DNA of 64,000 nt from Dipylidium caninum (GCA_017562135.1 QEYB01001105.1:21121-85120), one strand, 5' to 3'. Numbered from the stretch's first letter, positions 1 through 10,271 are shown. Made by a program: numbers and translations. Notes: a model not told the origin generated them from the letters alone.

Positions 1-21
1 GTAGTCCTCCTGGTTAAACGC

Positions 22-230
22 GAATGATTGTCTTCCGGTGGTAAATCTCCCCTATCGTCTGCAAGTGGCTCCCTATGACAGGCCACGTAGACGCACTAGC
101 ATCTTCCTCCCTTCTTGTCAGAAACAGCCATTTGATGGTGTCTGAGTGGCGTTTCGCAACGTGTCTTTCATCGCCTGTGGCATTCCGCTTCGCAACTGCA
201 TCTGCCTGTCGGTCAGAAGTCAATCCCGCA
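22..230. repeat. Alpha block
   Basis: A block of about 200 bases repeated at 3,212-3,408, 17,568-17,775, 20,866-21,060, 35,220-35,425 and inverted at 43,095-43,300, with more diverged versions at about 10,905-11,020 and 14,520-14,660. It always lies between a family-2 frame and a family-1 promoter, or is a detached copy such as the one after fragment A. It has no convincing coding frame of its own. A role as shared upstream regulatory DNA is inference from position only. Confidence 0.85.
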
Positions 231-995
231 TGAGGAAACTGACAACAAGCTGAAGGTCACAATGCAGCCTGTCTCTTCTCCTGAAGGCGGGACGTTGGTG
301 GTGGTGAGATCATGGAGCTTCATGATTATCCCCACCGCGGGGAAGAAGCAGACTGTTGTCTCACCTTCAGCCAGTTTGCCGTTTCCTCTTGTCGCAATTG
401 ACATCTGACCGACGTGCTTCGTGTGCATCAGCGACCTCTGGAGAAGGACACGCTTTCGTGGGCGGAAGAGAGAGGAGCGAGGCACTTCAAGACGTGTTGT
501 ACTCTCCCCTCCAACCAGACCAAATATCGGACTGAACAGAGTCCGCGGATCCCACGGACGAAAGAGCGGCTGCAGCATCCCACGTTTGTGGTGGCAAGTC
601 AGACGGCATGCGAGTTTTGGTTGTCCAAAGCGTCAAAACAAGTTGACAATACGTGGAGAAGAACGGTGCCTCCGTCGTGCCCGACTGCAGTGCAGCGAAA
701 GACACGAAGTGGAGTAGAATCATCATTTGCAAAAGTACAGGGAGGAAGGGCTGGGCAATGTCAAACGGAGATGTGTAAAAGCATTACAAGTTCATCGGCA
801 CTGCAGAGTGCACAAGGCACGAAGGGAAGGAAGTGCGTCTTTACAACAGGGTGCCCCGGAGAGCCCCGGAGAAGAGCCCTCGTCGACGTCTACTTAACAG
901 GCCTCATTCTCGGAGGCACCGCTTCGCCCATCTCCACTCAAGGCACTGGCACCAACACTCGGGTAAGAAGGAATCATCGCAGTGCTGCTCACCAA
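231..995. repeat. Left arm of a 0.76 kb inverted repeat
   Basis: Reverse complement of about 1,965-2,760, with a spacer of about 970 bases. Both arms carry a family-2 copy, so the two copies point away from each other: the left one reads leftwards, the right one rightwards. The same arrangement is in unit 2 (17,778-18,530 and 19,610-20,400). The arms are clearly diverged (substitutions and a few indels), so this inversion is older than the tandem unit duplication. Confidence 0.85.
487..784 (-). pseudogene. Family-2 secreted-type peptide copy, frame broken (unit 1)
   Basis: This is the minus-strand homologue of the intact 96-codon frames at 35,696-35,986 and 42,546-42,836. From the aligned ATG to the aligned stop it is 298 bases instead of 291, so several one-base insertions break the frame. 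The motif SSLHCSRARRR and the cysteine region are still visible in pieces. The TATA position (about 841-848, read on the minus strand) is TTGTAAAG, weaker than the TATAAAGG of the plus-strand copies. Either a decayed copy or a victim of consensus indels. Confidence 0.5.
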
Positions 996-1689
996 CTCCC
1001 CTCCTGTCCGCCAGCAGTCAAGTTTTCCACACGACTCTCTCGGGGATGGCAAAGCAGTTGGTTCGACATTCACTGGCAGAGTGCGGTGTTGTGTGAGCTT
1101 TTAGTGCATGAGTTTGGGGATTCTTTAGTGTACCGTGCGGTTTAGTGCATTGCTCATCGTCAACGCGTGTGGTTCCGTTGGGCGAACAAGTGGCTTTCTG
1201 TGGTGGTTTGTTGCAAACTGAAGCCACTCAACATTTTCTACACTGCCAACGCTGAGCTTCCAACCACCTGAGGAGGCTTTCACGCCCATCATGTTAGTCT
1301 CCGCTCATCACGCGAACCATCGTAATGAGACTAGGACATCAGGCACTTTTCTGCCTTTGGGCTGCCTCCATATCGTCTAAGCTGATGTCACACACACACA
1401 CAAACACACACACACACAGCACACACTGTTAACGCAGAATCGCGTCTCTGCCACAATAGCCCTCGAGAATTGCACGTTGACCCTCAAATGAGGCAAGCTA
1501 GTTGCATTTGCCTCACGAAGGGTATCTCGAGGCACTCAGTCTCATCATGTGCTTCAGATGTTCCACCGGTCTCTCTACGAATGTTGAGACCGTGAGAGAC
1601 CGCTTGTTCATGTAGGAAATAACTTACTCTGGCGCATGTCTTCATCCCCACTTCCCAGTTCACGTCACTTCGTTCACTTCAGCAGGCGC
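996..1689. repeat. Inverted-repeat spacer with a CA microsatellite
   Basis: No gene is supported here. It holds a CA/ACAA microsatellite at about 1,388-1,428 and a short dyad-rich run around 1,565-1,610 with GTCTCTCTACG facing CGTGAGAGACCG. The first part (1,145-1,318) is replaced by different sequence in unit 2. Confidence 0.7.
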
Positions 1690-1922
1690 CGCACTTCTCA
1701 GTTGACAATGAATGTTACCGGAAGGAGGTGAGCCCCACCAAGACGCAGTGAATTGGCCTGAGCCTCGACACCCAACTGTCCTTCCCACCACGTATTAGCG
1801 CTTCTCCCGAGCAGCAGTGGTACAACTAACATCGCCATTTGAGTTGCTCAGCGAAACCGTGGAACACAGCCATATCGCTAGAAGGTGCCGCATGAGAACC
1901 CGGTGCAAGTGAAGAGGGTCAC
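1690..1922 (+). repeat. Delta block
   Basis: A 230-base block repeated almost unchanged at 8,830-9,064, 19,338-19,570, 26,478-26,704 and inverted at 46,618-46,850, and in diverged form inverted at 4,140-4,270. It begins near CTCAGTTGACAATGAATG and ends near GTGCAAGTGAAGAGGGTC. It is the upstream end of each cassette, 0.2 to 1.1 kb before a plus-strand family-2 TATA box. No open frame is conserved, so a regulatory, structural or relict role is possible. Confidence 0.85.
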
Positions 1923-2103
1923 GAGTTTATTTGGCAGTGTTTCGTGTGGTGGACGGGACTGGGAGCCTGAACAGCATTCCGATGACTCGTAATTACCCGA
2001 GTGTTGCGTGCGAGTGCCTTTGAGTGGTGATGGCGAAGCGGAGCTCGGAGGATGAGGCCTGTTGAGCAGACGTCGATGAGTGCTGCTCTGTGGGGCACCC
2101 TGA

Positions 2104-2111
2104 TATAAAGG
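2104..2111 (+). promoter_or_regulatory. TATA box of family-2 copy b
   Basis: TATAAAGG preceded by CACCCTGA, 73 bases before the aligned family-2 ATG at 2,177. The same octamer stands at 10,199, 19,751 and 27,842 (plus) and at 36,052 and 45,482 (minus). Confidence 0.6.
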
Positions 2112-2176
2112 CGCAGCTCCTTCCCTCCGCGTCACTCGTCGTACGCTGAGCACTCTGCGGGGCCCATGCAGCCGTG

Positions 2177-2466
2177 ATGCTCGCACATCTCCACTCGACA
2201 TTCCTAAGCCCTTCGTCCTTGTACTTTCCCAACTGATGTTTCTACTCCACTTCTTGTCTTCGCTGCACTGCAGTCGGGCACGACGGAGGCACCGTTCTTC
2301 TCCACGTATTGTCAACTTGTTTGACGCTGTGGACAACCAACTCGCATGCCGTCTGACTTGCCCACCACAACGTGGGATGCTGCAGCCGCTCCTTCGTCCG
2401 TGGGATCTCGACTCTGCTCAGTCCGATATTTGGTCTGGTTGGAGGGGAGAGTACAACACGTCTTGA
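2177..2466 (+). pseudogene. Family-2 secreted-type peptide copy, frame broken
   Basis: The aligned ATG is followed by a one-base loss (GATGCTCGC where intact copies have GATGCTTCGC), and a second indel falls in the cysteine region near 2,360. From the internal ATG at 2,236 a 76-codon frame remains open, but its middle is read in a shifted frame before returning to the usual C-terminal end SDIWSGWRGEYNTS. The upstream TATA box is intact. Whether it is functional depends on whether these indels are real. Confidence 0.45.
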
Positions 2467-2766
2467 AGTGCCTCGTTCCTCTCTCTTCAGCCCACGAAAG
2501 CGTGTCCTTCTCCAGAGGTCGCTGATGCAGGCGAAGCCACGTCGGTCAGATGTCAATTCCGGCACTTACGTAACGGCGAACAGTCTGCTTCTTCCCCGGA
2601 GACGTGTAGGCGCTTTGCCGTCTGATACGCGTGGTATTCTGCCACGGAGGTGATGAGAATCAACAAGCTCTCTGGTCTGTCTTCCACCCATCCCACATTC
2701 AGGAGAAGAGACAGGCTGCGGTGTCACCTTCAACCTGTTGCCTCCTTACCTCATGCCGGAACTGAC

Positions 2767-3017
2767 ATCTGAACGACGGGCAGTTTCAGTGGCGAGGTGA
2801 ATGTCACAGACGATGAGAGACACGTTCCCTTAACGCCTCTCAGACATCGTCATGTAACAGGTGTTGTACTTTTCCACTTGATGCTTCTACTGTAACTGTG
2901 ACTGTTGATTGTTACAATACCCGGTTAGTCCGGCGACGTGAACTGGGTCGACTGCTTGTGCCGACAAAGCAGACCACGAAACGCTCACCCTCCACGAGGG
3001 GTCCAGTCAACCTCTCC
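2767..3017 (+). promoter_or_regulatory. Upstream region of family-1 copy A
   Basis: About 250 bases shared by all family-1 copies before the TATA box. Recognisable shared pieces are CCTGGTTAG/CCTGGTGGT, GTGAACTGGGTCGACTGC and the CTCCACGAGG segment, ending in AACCTCTCC just before TATAAAAG. The same pieces occur before C, D, E and F, so this is the family-1 proximal promoter module. Confidence 0.55.
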
Positions 3018-3025
3018 TATAAAAG
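3018..3025 (+). promoter_or_regulatory. TATA box of family-1 copy A
   Basis: TATAAAAG in the family-1 setting CTCCTATAAAAGCGA, 41 bases before the ATG at 3,059. Transcription would be expected to begin about 25 to 30 bases downstream, which puts the upstream in-frame-looking ATG (CCATGGCAAC) at or before the start of the RNA. Confidence 0.6.
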
Positions 3026-3058
3026 CGAGGCCATGGCAACACGAAGGAAGACGTCGAC

Positions 3059-3140
3059 ATGAGCCTTCTGGCCCTGTTCCTTCTCTTTCTCCTTCTCTCC
3101 TCGTAAGTAATGCCGATACCTGCTCGATGCCGCCAACTTC
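3059..3140 (+). pseudogene. Family-1 copy A, 5' fragment
   Basis: Promoter, leader and signal-peptide part of a family-1 gene (MSLLALFLLFLLLSS, then stop at 3,104-3,106). The next frame continues with LVSNADTCSMP as in copy F, so the copy is one base out of frame like L and N. After the CTCGATGCC segment it loses homology to family 1 and runs into a detached alpha block at 3,212. The C-terminal half is missing, so this is a truncated copy even if the frame is corrected. Confidence 0.65.
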
Positions 3141-3658
3141 ATGGTTGCATATTCCTTGTCCTACTTGGATGCCTATGTGGCTGGTGGGGATGCGACAACA
3201 AGACCATTTCAATGATTGTCTTCCGGTGGTAAATCTCCCCTATCGTCTGCAAGTGGCTCCTATGACAGGCCACGTAGACGCACTAGCATCTCCTCCCTTC
3301 TTGTCAGAAACAGCCATTTGATGGTGTCTGAGTTTCATCGTGTCTTTCATCGCCTGTGGCATTCGCTTCGCAACTGCATCTGCCTGTCGGTCAGAAGTCA
3401 ATCCTCGTCAGCGGATGCGAGAGACTTTTAATGGTGAATTCTCCCCTATCGTCTGCAATTGGCTCGTCATGATAGGCACATGACGGATTCAAGTCGACCG
3501 TAGCGATCGCCGGCTGGCGTCAAGAGAGAATCACTGGCTCATGAGGGAGACCACTTGACATTTCTCAATTACAAAGCCTCCACCCAAACCACCCCCAAAT
3601 TGTACAGGCAAATGCCTCCACGGGCTACCAATTGTGTCATTTTACTACAAACCTCTCC

Positions 3659-3666
3659 TATGAAAG
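3659..3666 (+). promoter_or_regulatory. Mutated TATA box of family-1 copy B
   Basis: TATGAAAG stands where other copies have TATAAAAG, in the same CCTCTCC context. The A-to-G change should weaken it. The same state is at 21,311-21,318 and, inverted, at 41,597-41,604. Confidence 0.55.
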
Positions 3667-3699
3667 CAACCTCATCGCGTCACGAGGAAAGACGTCGAA

Positions 3700-3876
3700 A
3701 TAAACTTTGCGGCCCTGTTCCTTTTTTTCCTCCTCGTAGGTGACACTGCTCGGTGCCGCTAAATTTCAAAAACTTCCATAGCGCCCGTAGGAGGATGCCG
3801 GAGCGAGAACGATGCTCGGTGCAGCCTTCGGGGGAAGATGGAAAGAGCCAACGCACTCGGCCTCGCTCTGATGTAA
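3700..3876 (+). pseudogene. Family-1 copy B, start codon lost
   Basis: Aligned to copies C and F, the start codon reads ATA. The signal-peptide segment and the middle part show one-base shifts, while the end keeps the family signature RRMPERE followed by CSVQPSGE in two frames. The TATA box is also mutated. The same defects are present in all three B copies of the window, so they precede the unit duplication. A decayed copy is the simplest reading. Confidence 0.6.
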
Positions 3877-5700
3877 CTCCCTTTTGATAGACATGCAAAC
3901 TTTTCACGTTCCATTGGGTGGCCCCACCCTTGTTCCCTCCTCCTCTTCACTCGCCTTGAGGAGTTAGCAACGCATGTACAATCATGAGCTCTCGTTAGGT
4001 GAGGGAATTTTTTAAGACCACGCTGGAGGCTTAAGCGTCGGAGTTAGTGGTAGGTCTACGTACAACTGTGTGAGTGCCGTCCACGGTCGGAGGCGACATT
4101 CTGCTCTGATAGCATCCCTTGCGCTTGGCAAATAGAGTGGAGAACCCGATCGGACCAATTGCTGTCGGACAACATGGGAGAGGCGCTAAGACGTGGTAGG
4201 ACTGGCCCCTTCCGGTTAATATTCATTGCAGCTGAGAAGTGTGGAAGCTGCTGGAGCAAACCAAAGCGACGTGAACTGGGGAAGCGGGGAAGAGGGCTTG
4301 ACGAAGAGTAAGATGATCGTCTTCTCTGCCTAGCACAGTACTTTTGGTCGCAATAAGAGTCTAACCTGTTGTCCTCGAGTCACTGGAGTGCAATGGGAGC
4401 GTGCAGAGGCCGCGACAATGCTACTGCCGATATGACTGTGACTGACACAAACACCGATTTGAAGCAGCCACGTGGCTTTCGAGTCAGAACAACTTTCTGC
4501 AGGGAGGTAGGCCGAAGTGAGATCATTTGGCCACTTGGCGTCGTCAGGGCTGTCTGTGGACTGACGCGCTCTTCCGCTGATCATACGAGAGTAATGTCGT
4601 CTAGACAGTCTAAGACAAGGTAGATGGGAGAGGACAGAGTGTCCATGTGGTCGTCTTCCAGTCAGTCCGCCCTCCCCTTAGCACTCGAGTCTTCATGCGA
4701 TCCTCGTATCCGCATCCGCATCCTCATCCGCATCCGCATCCACCAATCCAAAGATTATAGACGACAGGTGACATCTTGAGAGATGAATAGAAAGCTGGAT
4801 GGACCGTTCCCATCTGCCTGGGTAGATGCAAGAACACCTAAAGGGGAGGAAAGGCTTGGTGGAAGGACTGAGTACAATTGTCTAGGTGCCGTCCACAGCC
4901 GCCTGAGTACTATGTCGGTCGGAGGCGATATTCTGCTCTGATAGCATCCGTTGGTGTGTGCGTGATGCGCTAAAAACCAAGGCCTCCCCAGCGCGAGTAG
5001 AGAAATAACCGGTTTTTTGGCAGTCCACTTAAGTTACTAGACATACATTAAGGGCAACAATTAGATGCCAGTTCGTTCCACTGCTATTCTCGCTTCTTGC
5101 TTCCGTTGGGAAGAAGAAGTCAGAGTCGGTGGCAACCACCATGAGAGGTCGCTGTGATTGACAATAACGAATCATGCGGCATGCCACACCAACACTAAAT
5201 CCGCATCGGTCCATTTTGAGTTTAAGTTTAAGTGGAGCGGCGTGGCACGTGTTTCGTGAGCTCCAGGCGCTCACCGAAATGCAAATGCATGCTGCTGTCT
5301 GTAAAGTTTAGATTCTAAGCTCACTTGACAATATTAATGGCATTCAGATCATTCTGCCTCAAGAAGCCTCCTACCACCTCGGCAGATGAAGATTTTCGTG
5401 GCTGATTGCAATCCTGCATCAAGTAAACTAGCATGTCTCGTTGACCTGGGTCGCTTCGCCTTTAGCCAGAACGATGCTGTTTGACAGCCCAATGACAGCA
5501 GAACATGCACACACGCCAGTTGTTTTGTCGCCCTCATCAGCAAAGCCGAAATGTGTGGATTGTTGCACCACGTGGTGGTCACCTCACCGAGACCAAGCTA
5601 GAAATGTGAACTGGACCGTCGACTTGCCGCGACAGAGCAGAGAACGAGGCGGTGACCCTCCAAGTGCTATTCAATTTTCCACTCTGCCGACAAACTCTCC
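3877..5700. repeat. Upstream region of family-1 copy C
   Basis: No gene supported. It holds an inverted, diverged delta block (4,140-4,270), a direct repeat of about 40-60 bases around CGGTCGGAGGCGA at 4,085-4,112 and 4,920-4,951, and a short (ATCCGC)n tract at 4,706-4,743. The last 250 bases before the TATA box are the family-1 promoter module with a CACGTGGTGGTCACC palindromic element at 5,569-5,583. No family-2 copy is recognisable, which sets C apart from A, D and F. Confidence 0.6.
4706..4743. repeat. (ATCCGC)n minisatellite
   Basis: Six-base repeats of the ATCCGC type with one CTC variant. Copies at 22,358-22,394 and, inverted, 40,518-40,557 differ slightly in the number of variant units. 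Confidence 0.8.
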
Positions 5701-5708
5701 TATAAAAG
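5701..5708 (+). promoter_or_regulatory. TATA box of family-1 copy C
   Basis: TATAAAAG in CTCCTATAAAAGCGAC, 45 bases before the chosen ATG at 5,746. The earlier ATG at 5,716 is only 15 bases from the TATA box and should lie upstream of the RNA start. Confidence 0.65.
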
Positions 5709-5745
5709 CGACTTCATGGCAGCACGAACGAAGACAGACGTTGAC

Positions 5746-5943
5746 ATGCACTTTGTGGCCCTCTTTCTTCTCTTTCTCCTCGCGAGTGCCACTGATGCCT
5801 GCTTGGGGGGCAGACGTGTGAGGGTCTCCTCCAGAGCGGATGATTCTGGTGAAGGAAGGAGGATGGTGGAGGGAGGAAGACGCTCGGCGCACCACTCGAG
5901 GGAGATGGAAACCGTCAGCATACTCGGCTCTGCCTTGATGTAA
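5746..5943 (+). CDS. Family-1 small secreted peptide, copy C (65 aa)
   Basis: I do not recognise this protein. The frame begins with a signal-peptide-like stretch, MHFVALFLLFLLASATDAC, with a likely cut before or near DAC, followed by a basic, low-hydrophobicity tail containing RRM, RRSA and an EME motif and ending in GSALM. A single cysteine remains in the mature part, which would allow a disulphide dimer (inference). The open frame also extends in frame to an ATG at 5,716, but the TATA spacing favours 5,746. No intron signal is needed. The usual AATAAA after family-1 genes is degraded here to a TATTAAC form. The promoter and a 3' flank conserved with E, F and D, and motif conservation with E despite strong divergence, support a real gene. 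Secretion is inferred from the leader only. Confidence 0.55.
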   Translation: MHFVALFLLFLLASATDACLGGRRVRVSSRADDSGEGRRMVEGGRRSAHHSREMETVSILGSALM

Positions 5944-8829
5944 TTACTCCCCTGATACACATTCAATCTATTCACCTTCGTGTGCTTCTTATTAACACAT
6001 GCTCGCAGTGGTCTTGCGTTTTCAGTGTATTTTGGCCAAATCGGCGGGAAGGACGAAGTTATTCAGACTGTTACATGTTTTTAGAAACTTATTCACTAAC
6101 AGTTGTGAGTAAATTTCCTCGCCTCACTTCAAATCATCGCACAGAGTGCGGAGTGAATGTAGGAGAAGCATGATAAGAGGCAACTTCTCGGTTGTTTCAC
6201 TAGTTGCGTCGAGCCGACTCCTGTCCACGTGTCGGTGTGTGCCATTGAGTCGCAGCGATTGTGAGTTGAAGTAGGTCCGAAGGGGCGTGTCAATTGAGTC
6301 AGGACCCGACTCGCGTCCTCGTTGTTTTGCGCGTCTAAAAGCCAAACAATGTCATGTCGATGCCACTACTCTGTTGAAGGAAATAAGTGCGATGAATCGA
6401 ATTTGTTCCACAGCGTCAAGTAGGTGCCCACTCTACACGTCTTGGGTCAGTGAGGATGCGCAGGCGGTGGAATTCGACATGCATAGTTGTTTCAACCACG
6501 GAGGGTGCTCGGAAATAAGCCGGTCACTTTCAGACGGAGGCATGGAATGTGGGATAAAGTAACAAAGTGGGACAGCAGGTGATAGCAAATGGGATTTATT
6601 AGGTTGGTAACAATGAAACTGGCGTTATTTAATAGTCTAAAGCAAAAAGCGTAATATTTCCCCTTTTTTATTACAATCAAGCGAAATAATTCCCATTGAC
6701 ATTTATAATTTTCAGCTACCCGTTTGGTCATGCATGTCGTTTTGGAAAAATCTACACCTTTAGAGTAATAAGCAACTGCAGATTTTTTGATAGTGACATA
6801 TTTTGGTTTTAAAATTATTACTTATTTATCTAAAAGTGATGGTTTGTAGCAGGAACACAGGATGAATGCGGGGAATATTGTAATATTTCGAGATATAGAC
6901 ATTCGTTAGAGCTTTACGTATCTGCCTTTCGTCGTCATGTATTAATTTAGCGACCCGCCGATTGAGCACTGCTGACAAATTTTTCTCTATAAGTTTCTTT
7001 TCATGCACCGCATCAGTTTAAGCCACATTGAGACTCCGCCGCTGTTCTGTTTCAGATCTATGTGAAAAGAAGTAACGGGATCAGTGCTTGAGAATTTCCC
7101 CATGTGATGGCCATAATTTCCTTTTGATGAAGACTCCACTCCACACCAGGATGCGGCCAAAAAACTCAGTCCAACTGCCTGAATCCACCTTCACTCCCAG
7201 AAATGCTGCGTTGACCCAGGGTTCAGCAGTTACCACCAGGCCTCCACCCCAATGCTTTCTCACTTCTACATCGTCATTTATGTAGGCTCACCCTTGCCAA
7301 GTAGACCTTGACGCCAGCAAAAAACGCTTCTGTGAGAGCGCTGACAGATAACTCACTTTAATTGGCACAAATGTCTGTCGTTAGCGCACTTAGTTGTGAG
7401 AGATGGGAATGAAATCGGTCTCAGAGAAATAAGGCCACCACAGTATTTCACTCCACGTCACGTCAAAGAGCTGCATAAACTGCCCAGAATGGCTGCATCG
7501 AGGCCTTTAACTGCTAGTGCCGGTGCAGCTTTTGCGGGTGTTGTGTAAGAACGGTTGAGGCAACAGCCGCACGGTAACTGCGTCTAACTCGTTCTAATAA
7601 TTGAATCAGGATTGCCCCACTGGCACTGCATTTCCGTCATTTCCTTGTCTCATGCTAGGAACTGAATGCTGACTTGAAACGTGGACATTGCAGCAGATGC
7701 GAGTGAGCTGGTTAAGAGAATATGGCAATACTAAAATTTATGCGTAGGTCGAGACATTGAACTGCGAAGACTTAAGGGTTTGGTTGCAGAGTGCAGTCGT
7801 GGACATAAGGGAAAATGAACTCCACTTGTGGCAGCAGTTGTCGAACACACCTGCAAAAGATGCAATTTGCCGAAAGGAGTACACCCTCAAAGGTGAAGCC
7901 GAGGGAAATGGGAGAATGCAGCAATGAACAGCCGGCTTTAACCACTTATGGCTCCTCAGCTCGATTCGTATGGAAAATGTCGAGAGCGACCTGCCCGAGG
8001 CAGGCGAAATTGTCTTCTGCCGCCTCCCTCGAACCTGCACGGCGGGTGCACAGACTGAGCCGAAGACAGTCGCCAACCATTTTGTATCACAGGGCCGCCC
8101 GTGGCTGTCTCTCGGCACACCGAGTTATGTAGAGTGCGGCAACTCCGCCAGTGTCGCAGTGGCGGATGTTTGCATCTCTGCTGGGCACTAACCCAGTCGA
8201 CCGTCCGTAACACCTTCGGCGTATCTGCATCAGAGCGGCTGTTGAGGCGGGTGGCAAGACATGAGGCAGAGCATTGGAAACATCGGCGGTGGGAGAAGGA
8301 GTCACGCATTATAACAGCAGCACAAGGGTTGTTGAATACGCAGTTGCAGACAGACTATGAAGTTTGCGCGGAAGAAGTAAACTTTGGAAATTCTCCCACC
8401 AATCATAAATCATCCGGTTATTTTGCTCATCCGCTGACTTATTTGGCGTGGAATGACTGTTCTACGCACTCCCGGGCAGGTTGTTTCAAACGGAACATCG
8501 AGCGACTTTAAAAATGGGCTGAAGAAGAGGAGTACAAACCCACGACACGTAGGCTGCAGTTTACATGGGTTGAGGAAATGAGAGGAAGTTTGTCGTGCTT
8601 CTCAGATTGCCTTCCACCACAAATTTCGTCCTCCAGTTATGAAGCAGTGAAATTTATTTGGTGCACTGAAAGTCCTCCCACATTCCACCATCACCTTTCC
8701 GAGGACAGCAAAGTAGACTTTTGCTCCAAACAAAACTGCTATGCTAGGCAGAGGAGGAGAGCATCTCACTCTGCGTCAAGCCTTCTTCCCCACTTCCCAG
8801 TTCACGTCACTTGGTTCGCTTCAGCAGGC
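5944..8829. repeat. Long interval after copy C
   Basis: No gene supported. 6,030-6,190 is the conserved family-1 3' flank. 6,415-6,478 reappears inverted at 37,071-37,130. 6,560-7,075 is an AT-rich island. 7,080-7,660 holds no recognisable element. 7,680-7,760 resembles the end of the gamma arm at 13,200-13,270. Open frames of 70-140 codons on both strands between 7,738 and 8,511 change length between units through one-base indels and do not look coding. Confidence 0.55.
6560..7075. other. AT-rich island inside the unit
   Basis: About 500 bases with clearly lower GC content than the rest of the unit, with runs of A and T and no open frame above 80 codons. It starts after a GGGATAAAGTAACAAAG segment and ends near GTTTCAGATC. 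The unit 2 copy (24,210-24,715) is the same apart from one-base run-length changes. It may be an old insertion, but I see no terminal repeats or target duplication. Confidence 0.5.
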
Positions 8830-9064
8830 GCCCGCACTTCTCAGTTTGACAATGAATGTTACCGGAAGGAGGTGAGCCCCACCAAGACGCAGTGAATTGG
8901 CCTGAGCCTCGACACCCAACTGTCCTTCCACCACGTATTAGCGCTTCTCCCGAGCAGCAGTGGTACAACTAACATCGCCATTTGAGTTGCTCAGCGAAAC
9001 CGTGGAACACAGCCATATCGCTAGAAGGTGCCGCATGAGTACCCGGTGCAAGTGAAGAGGGTCG
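8830..9064 (+). repeat. Delta block, second copy in unit 1
   Basis: Nearly identical to 1,690-1,922. Preceded by TTCCCAGTTCACGTCACTTGG as in other copies. It begins the cassette that ends with family-1 copy D. Confidence 0.85.
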
Positions 9065-10198
9065 AGAGTGTTCCCCTACTCCAGGCAGGGGTGATAGTAT
9101 TCAAGTATAGTTGGGGGAAAATGGGGCAGTCCTACTGCAAGTCCTTACGCTCACTGATGTCTGCTACCGAGACAATGCAAACCTCTTGATGAAAACTGCA
9201 CTTCAGATGGCCTACGCAGACTTTCATTGGACCAGACTCTCTTAGGCTCAGGTGGAAGAATGTTGGCAGGCTCGACAAAGACCCTTAGGCGGATCACTGT
9301 GGGATGCTTCGAAGCAGTATGCACTCCTGCAGTGGCTACTCCTCACGCCACCAAAAGTCTCTTTCTTCCTCTGCCACAAGTTAATGAAACTGATGGCCTT
9401 GACATAGGCCTCACATAGGAGCCGATTTGGCTTGAGATGTGGCGTCGGGGTAGACTGCAAAGTCCTTAAGGTCAGTGGATGGTGAGTCGACGGTGCCGAA
9501 GGTGGGCAGTCGGAAATTTGTCAGAAAAGTTCCTCTTTACGCCCGGTAATAAAGGGATTGCGCAAGCTGTGCGGGCACATTGTCCTTCCCTTGAGTCTCC
9601 ACGTAGCGGCAGGAGAAGTACTTCTCCCCAGTGGGTGCCTGACCGAGACGGTCTGCACTAGGATGGATTGGTAAGGGCGGGGGAGGGGCAGGGGGAGGGC
9701 GAGGGGGAGGGGGATCTGAGAACCTGCATTACGACTCGCCTTCGCAGCATTTCCTCGTGCCTACGTTGCTGCGTGTGCGCTGATCATTGCTTCAGTTGGA
9801 CTCCACCCCTGGCAGACAATTTTCAAACACGGCCTTTTAATGCCATGCGTCTGCGATCACTGCATCACAACATCATCCGCGACGACTCGCGTACCCGACG
9901 CGCATGAGGGCGGACTGGCGGAGATAAAGGCGTCGTGCCTGCAGTCGGATAGAATACCGCGGTCTTCTTCTCTCGGAGAACACGGCTCATGCGAGCACAC
10001 TGGTCAACGAGGCTGCCTTCAAATGAGCATCGGAAGGAACAGTCAACCTCGGCATACTTCGGCATTTTCCTCCGACCGGTGATTCCTACTTACGCGAGCG
10101 CTGTGCGAGTGCCGTTGAGTGGTGATGGCGAAGCGGAGCTCGGAGGATGAGGCCTGTTGAGCAGACGTCGATGAGTGCTGCTCTGTGGGGCACCCTGA
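9065..10198. repeat. Spacer between delta and family-2 copy c
   Basis: No gene supported. It contains a G-rich tract at 9,666-9,717. From about 9,920 it resembles the region before other family-2 TATA boxes. The same stretch is at 26,705-27,841 and inverted at 45,490-46,617. Confidence 0.6.
9666..9717 (+). other. G-rich tract, possible quadruplex
   Basis: At least six runs of three to five G separated by one to three bases, in a GGGGGAGGGGCAGGGGGAGG style. Copies at about 27,316-27,355 (one extra GGGCGA unit) and, as C-runs, 45,978-46,015. Such a tract can fold into G-quadruplexes in vitro; nothing shows that it does so here. Confidence 0.6.
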
Positions 10199-10206
10199 TA
10201 TAAAGG
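10199..10206 (+). promoter_or_regulatory. TATA box of family-2 copy c
   Basis: TATAAAGG, 73 bases before the ATG at 10,272. Confidence 0.6.
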
Positions 10207-10271
10207 CGCAGCTCCTTCCCTCCGCGTCACTCGTCGTACGCTGAGCACTCTGCGGGGCCCATGCAGCCGTG

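Larger units (their letters stand above)
1965..2760. repeat. Right arm of the 0.76 kb inverted repeat
   Basis: Reverse complement of 231-995; see the left arm. After the family-2 frame (from 2,467) it continues through the R region shared by all cassettes up to about 2,760 and then into a degenerate alpha-like stretch (2,790-2,900). Confidence 0.85.

Noticed and set aside
1388..1428. CA repeat considered as telomere-like or regulatory
   Set aside because: An ordinary dinucleotide microsatellite, present once per unit.
5746..5943. Family 1 considered as tapeworm antigen B or the taeniid 8-kDa antigens
   Set aside because: Leader size is similar, but the mature part has none of the helical or sequence features of those proteins and there is no matching intron.
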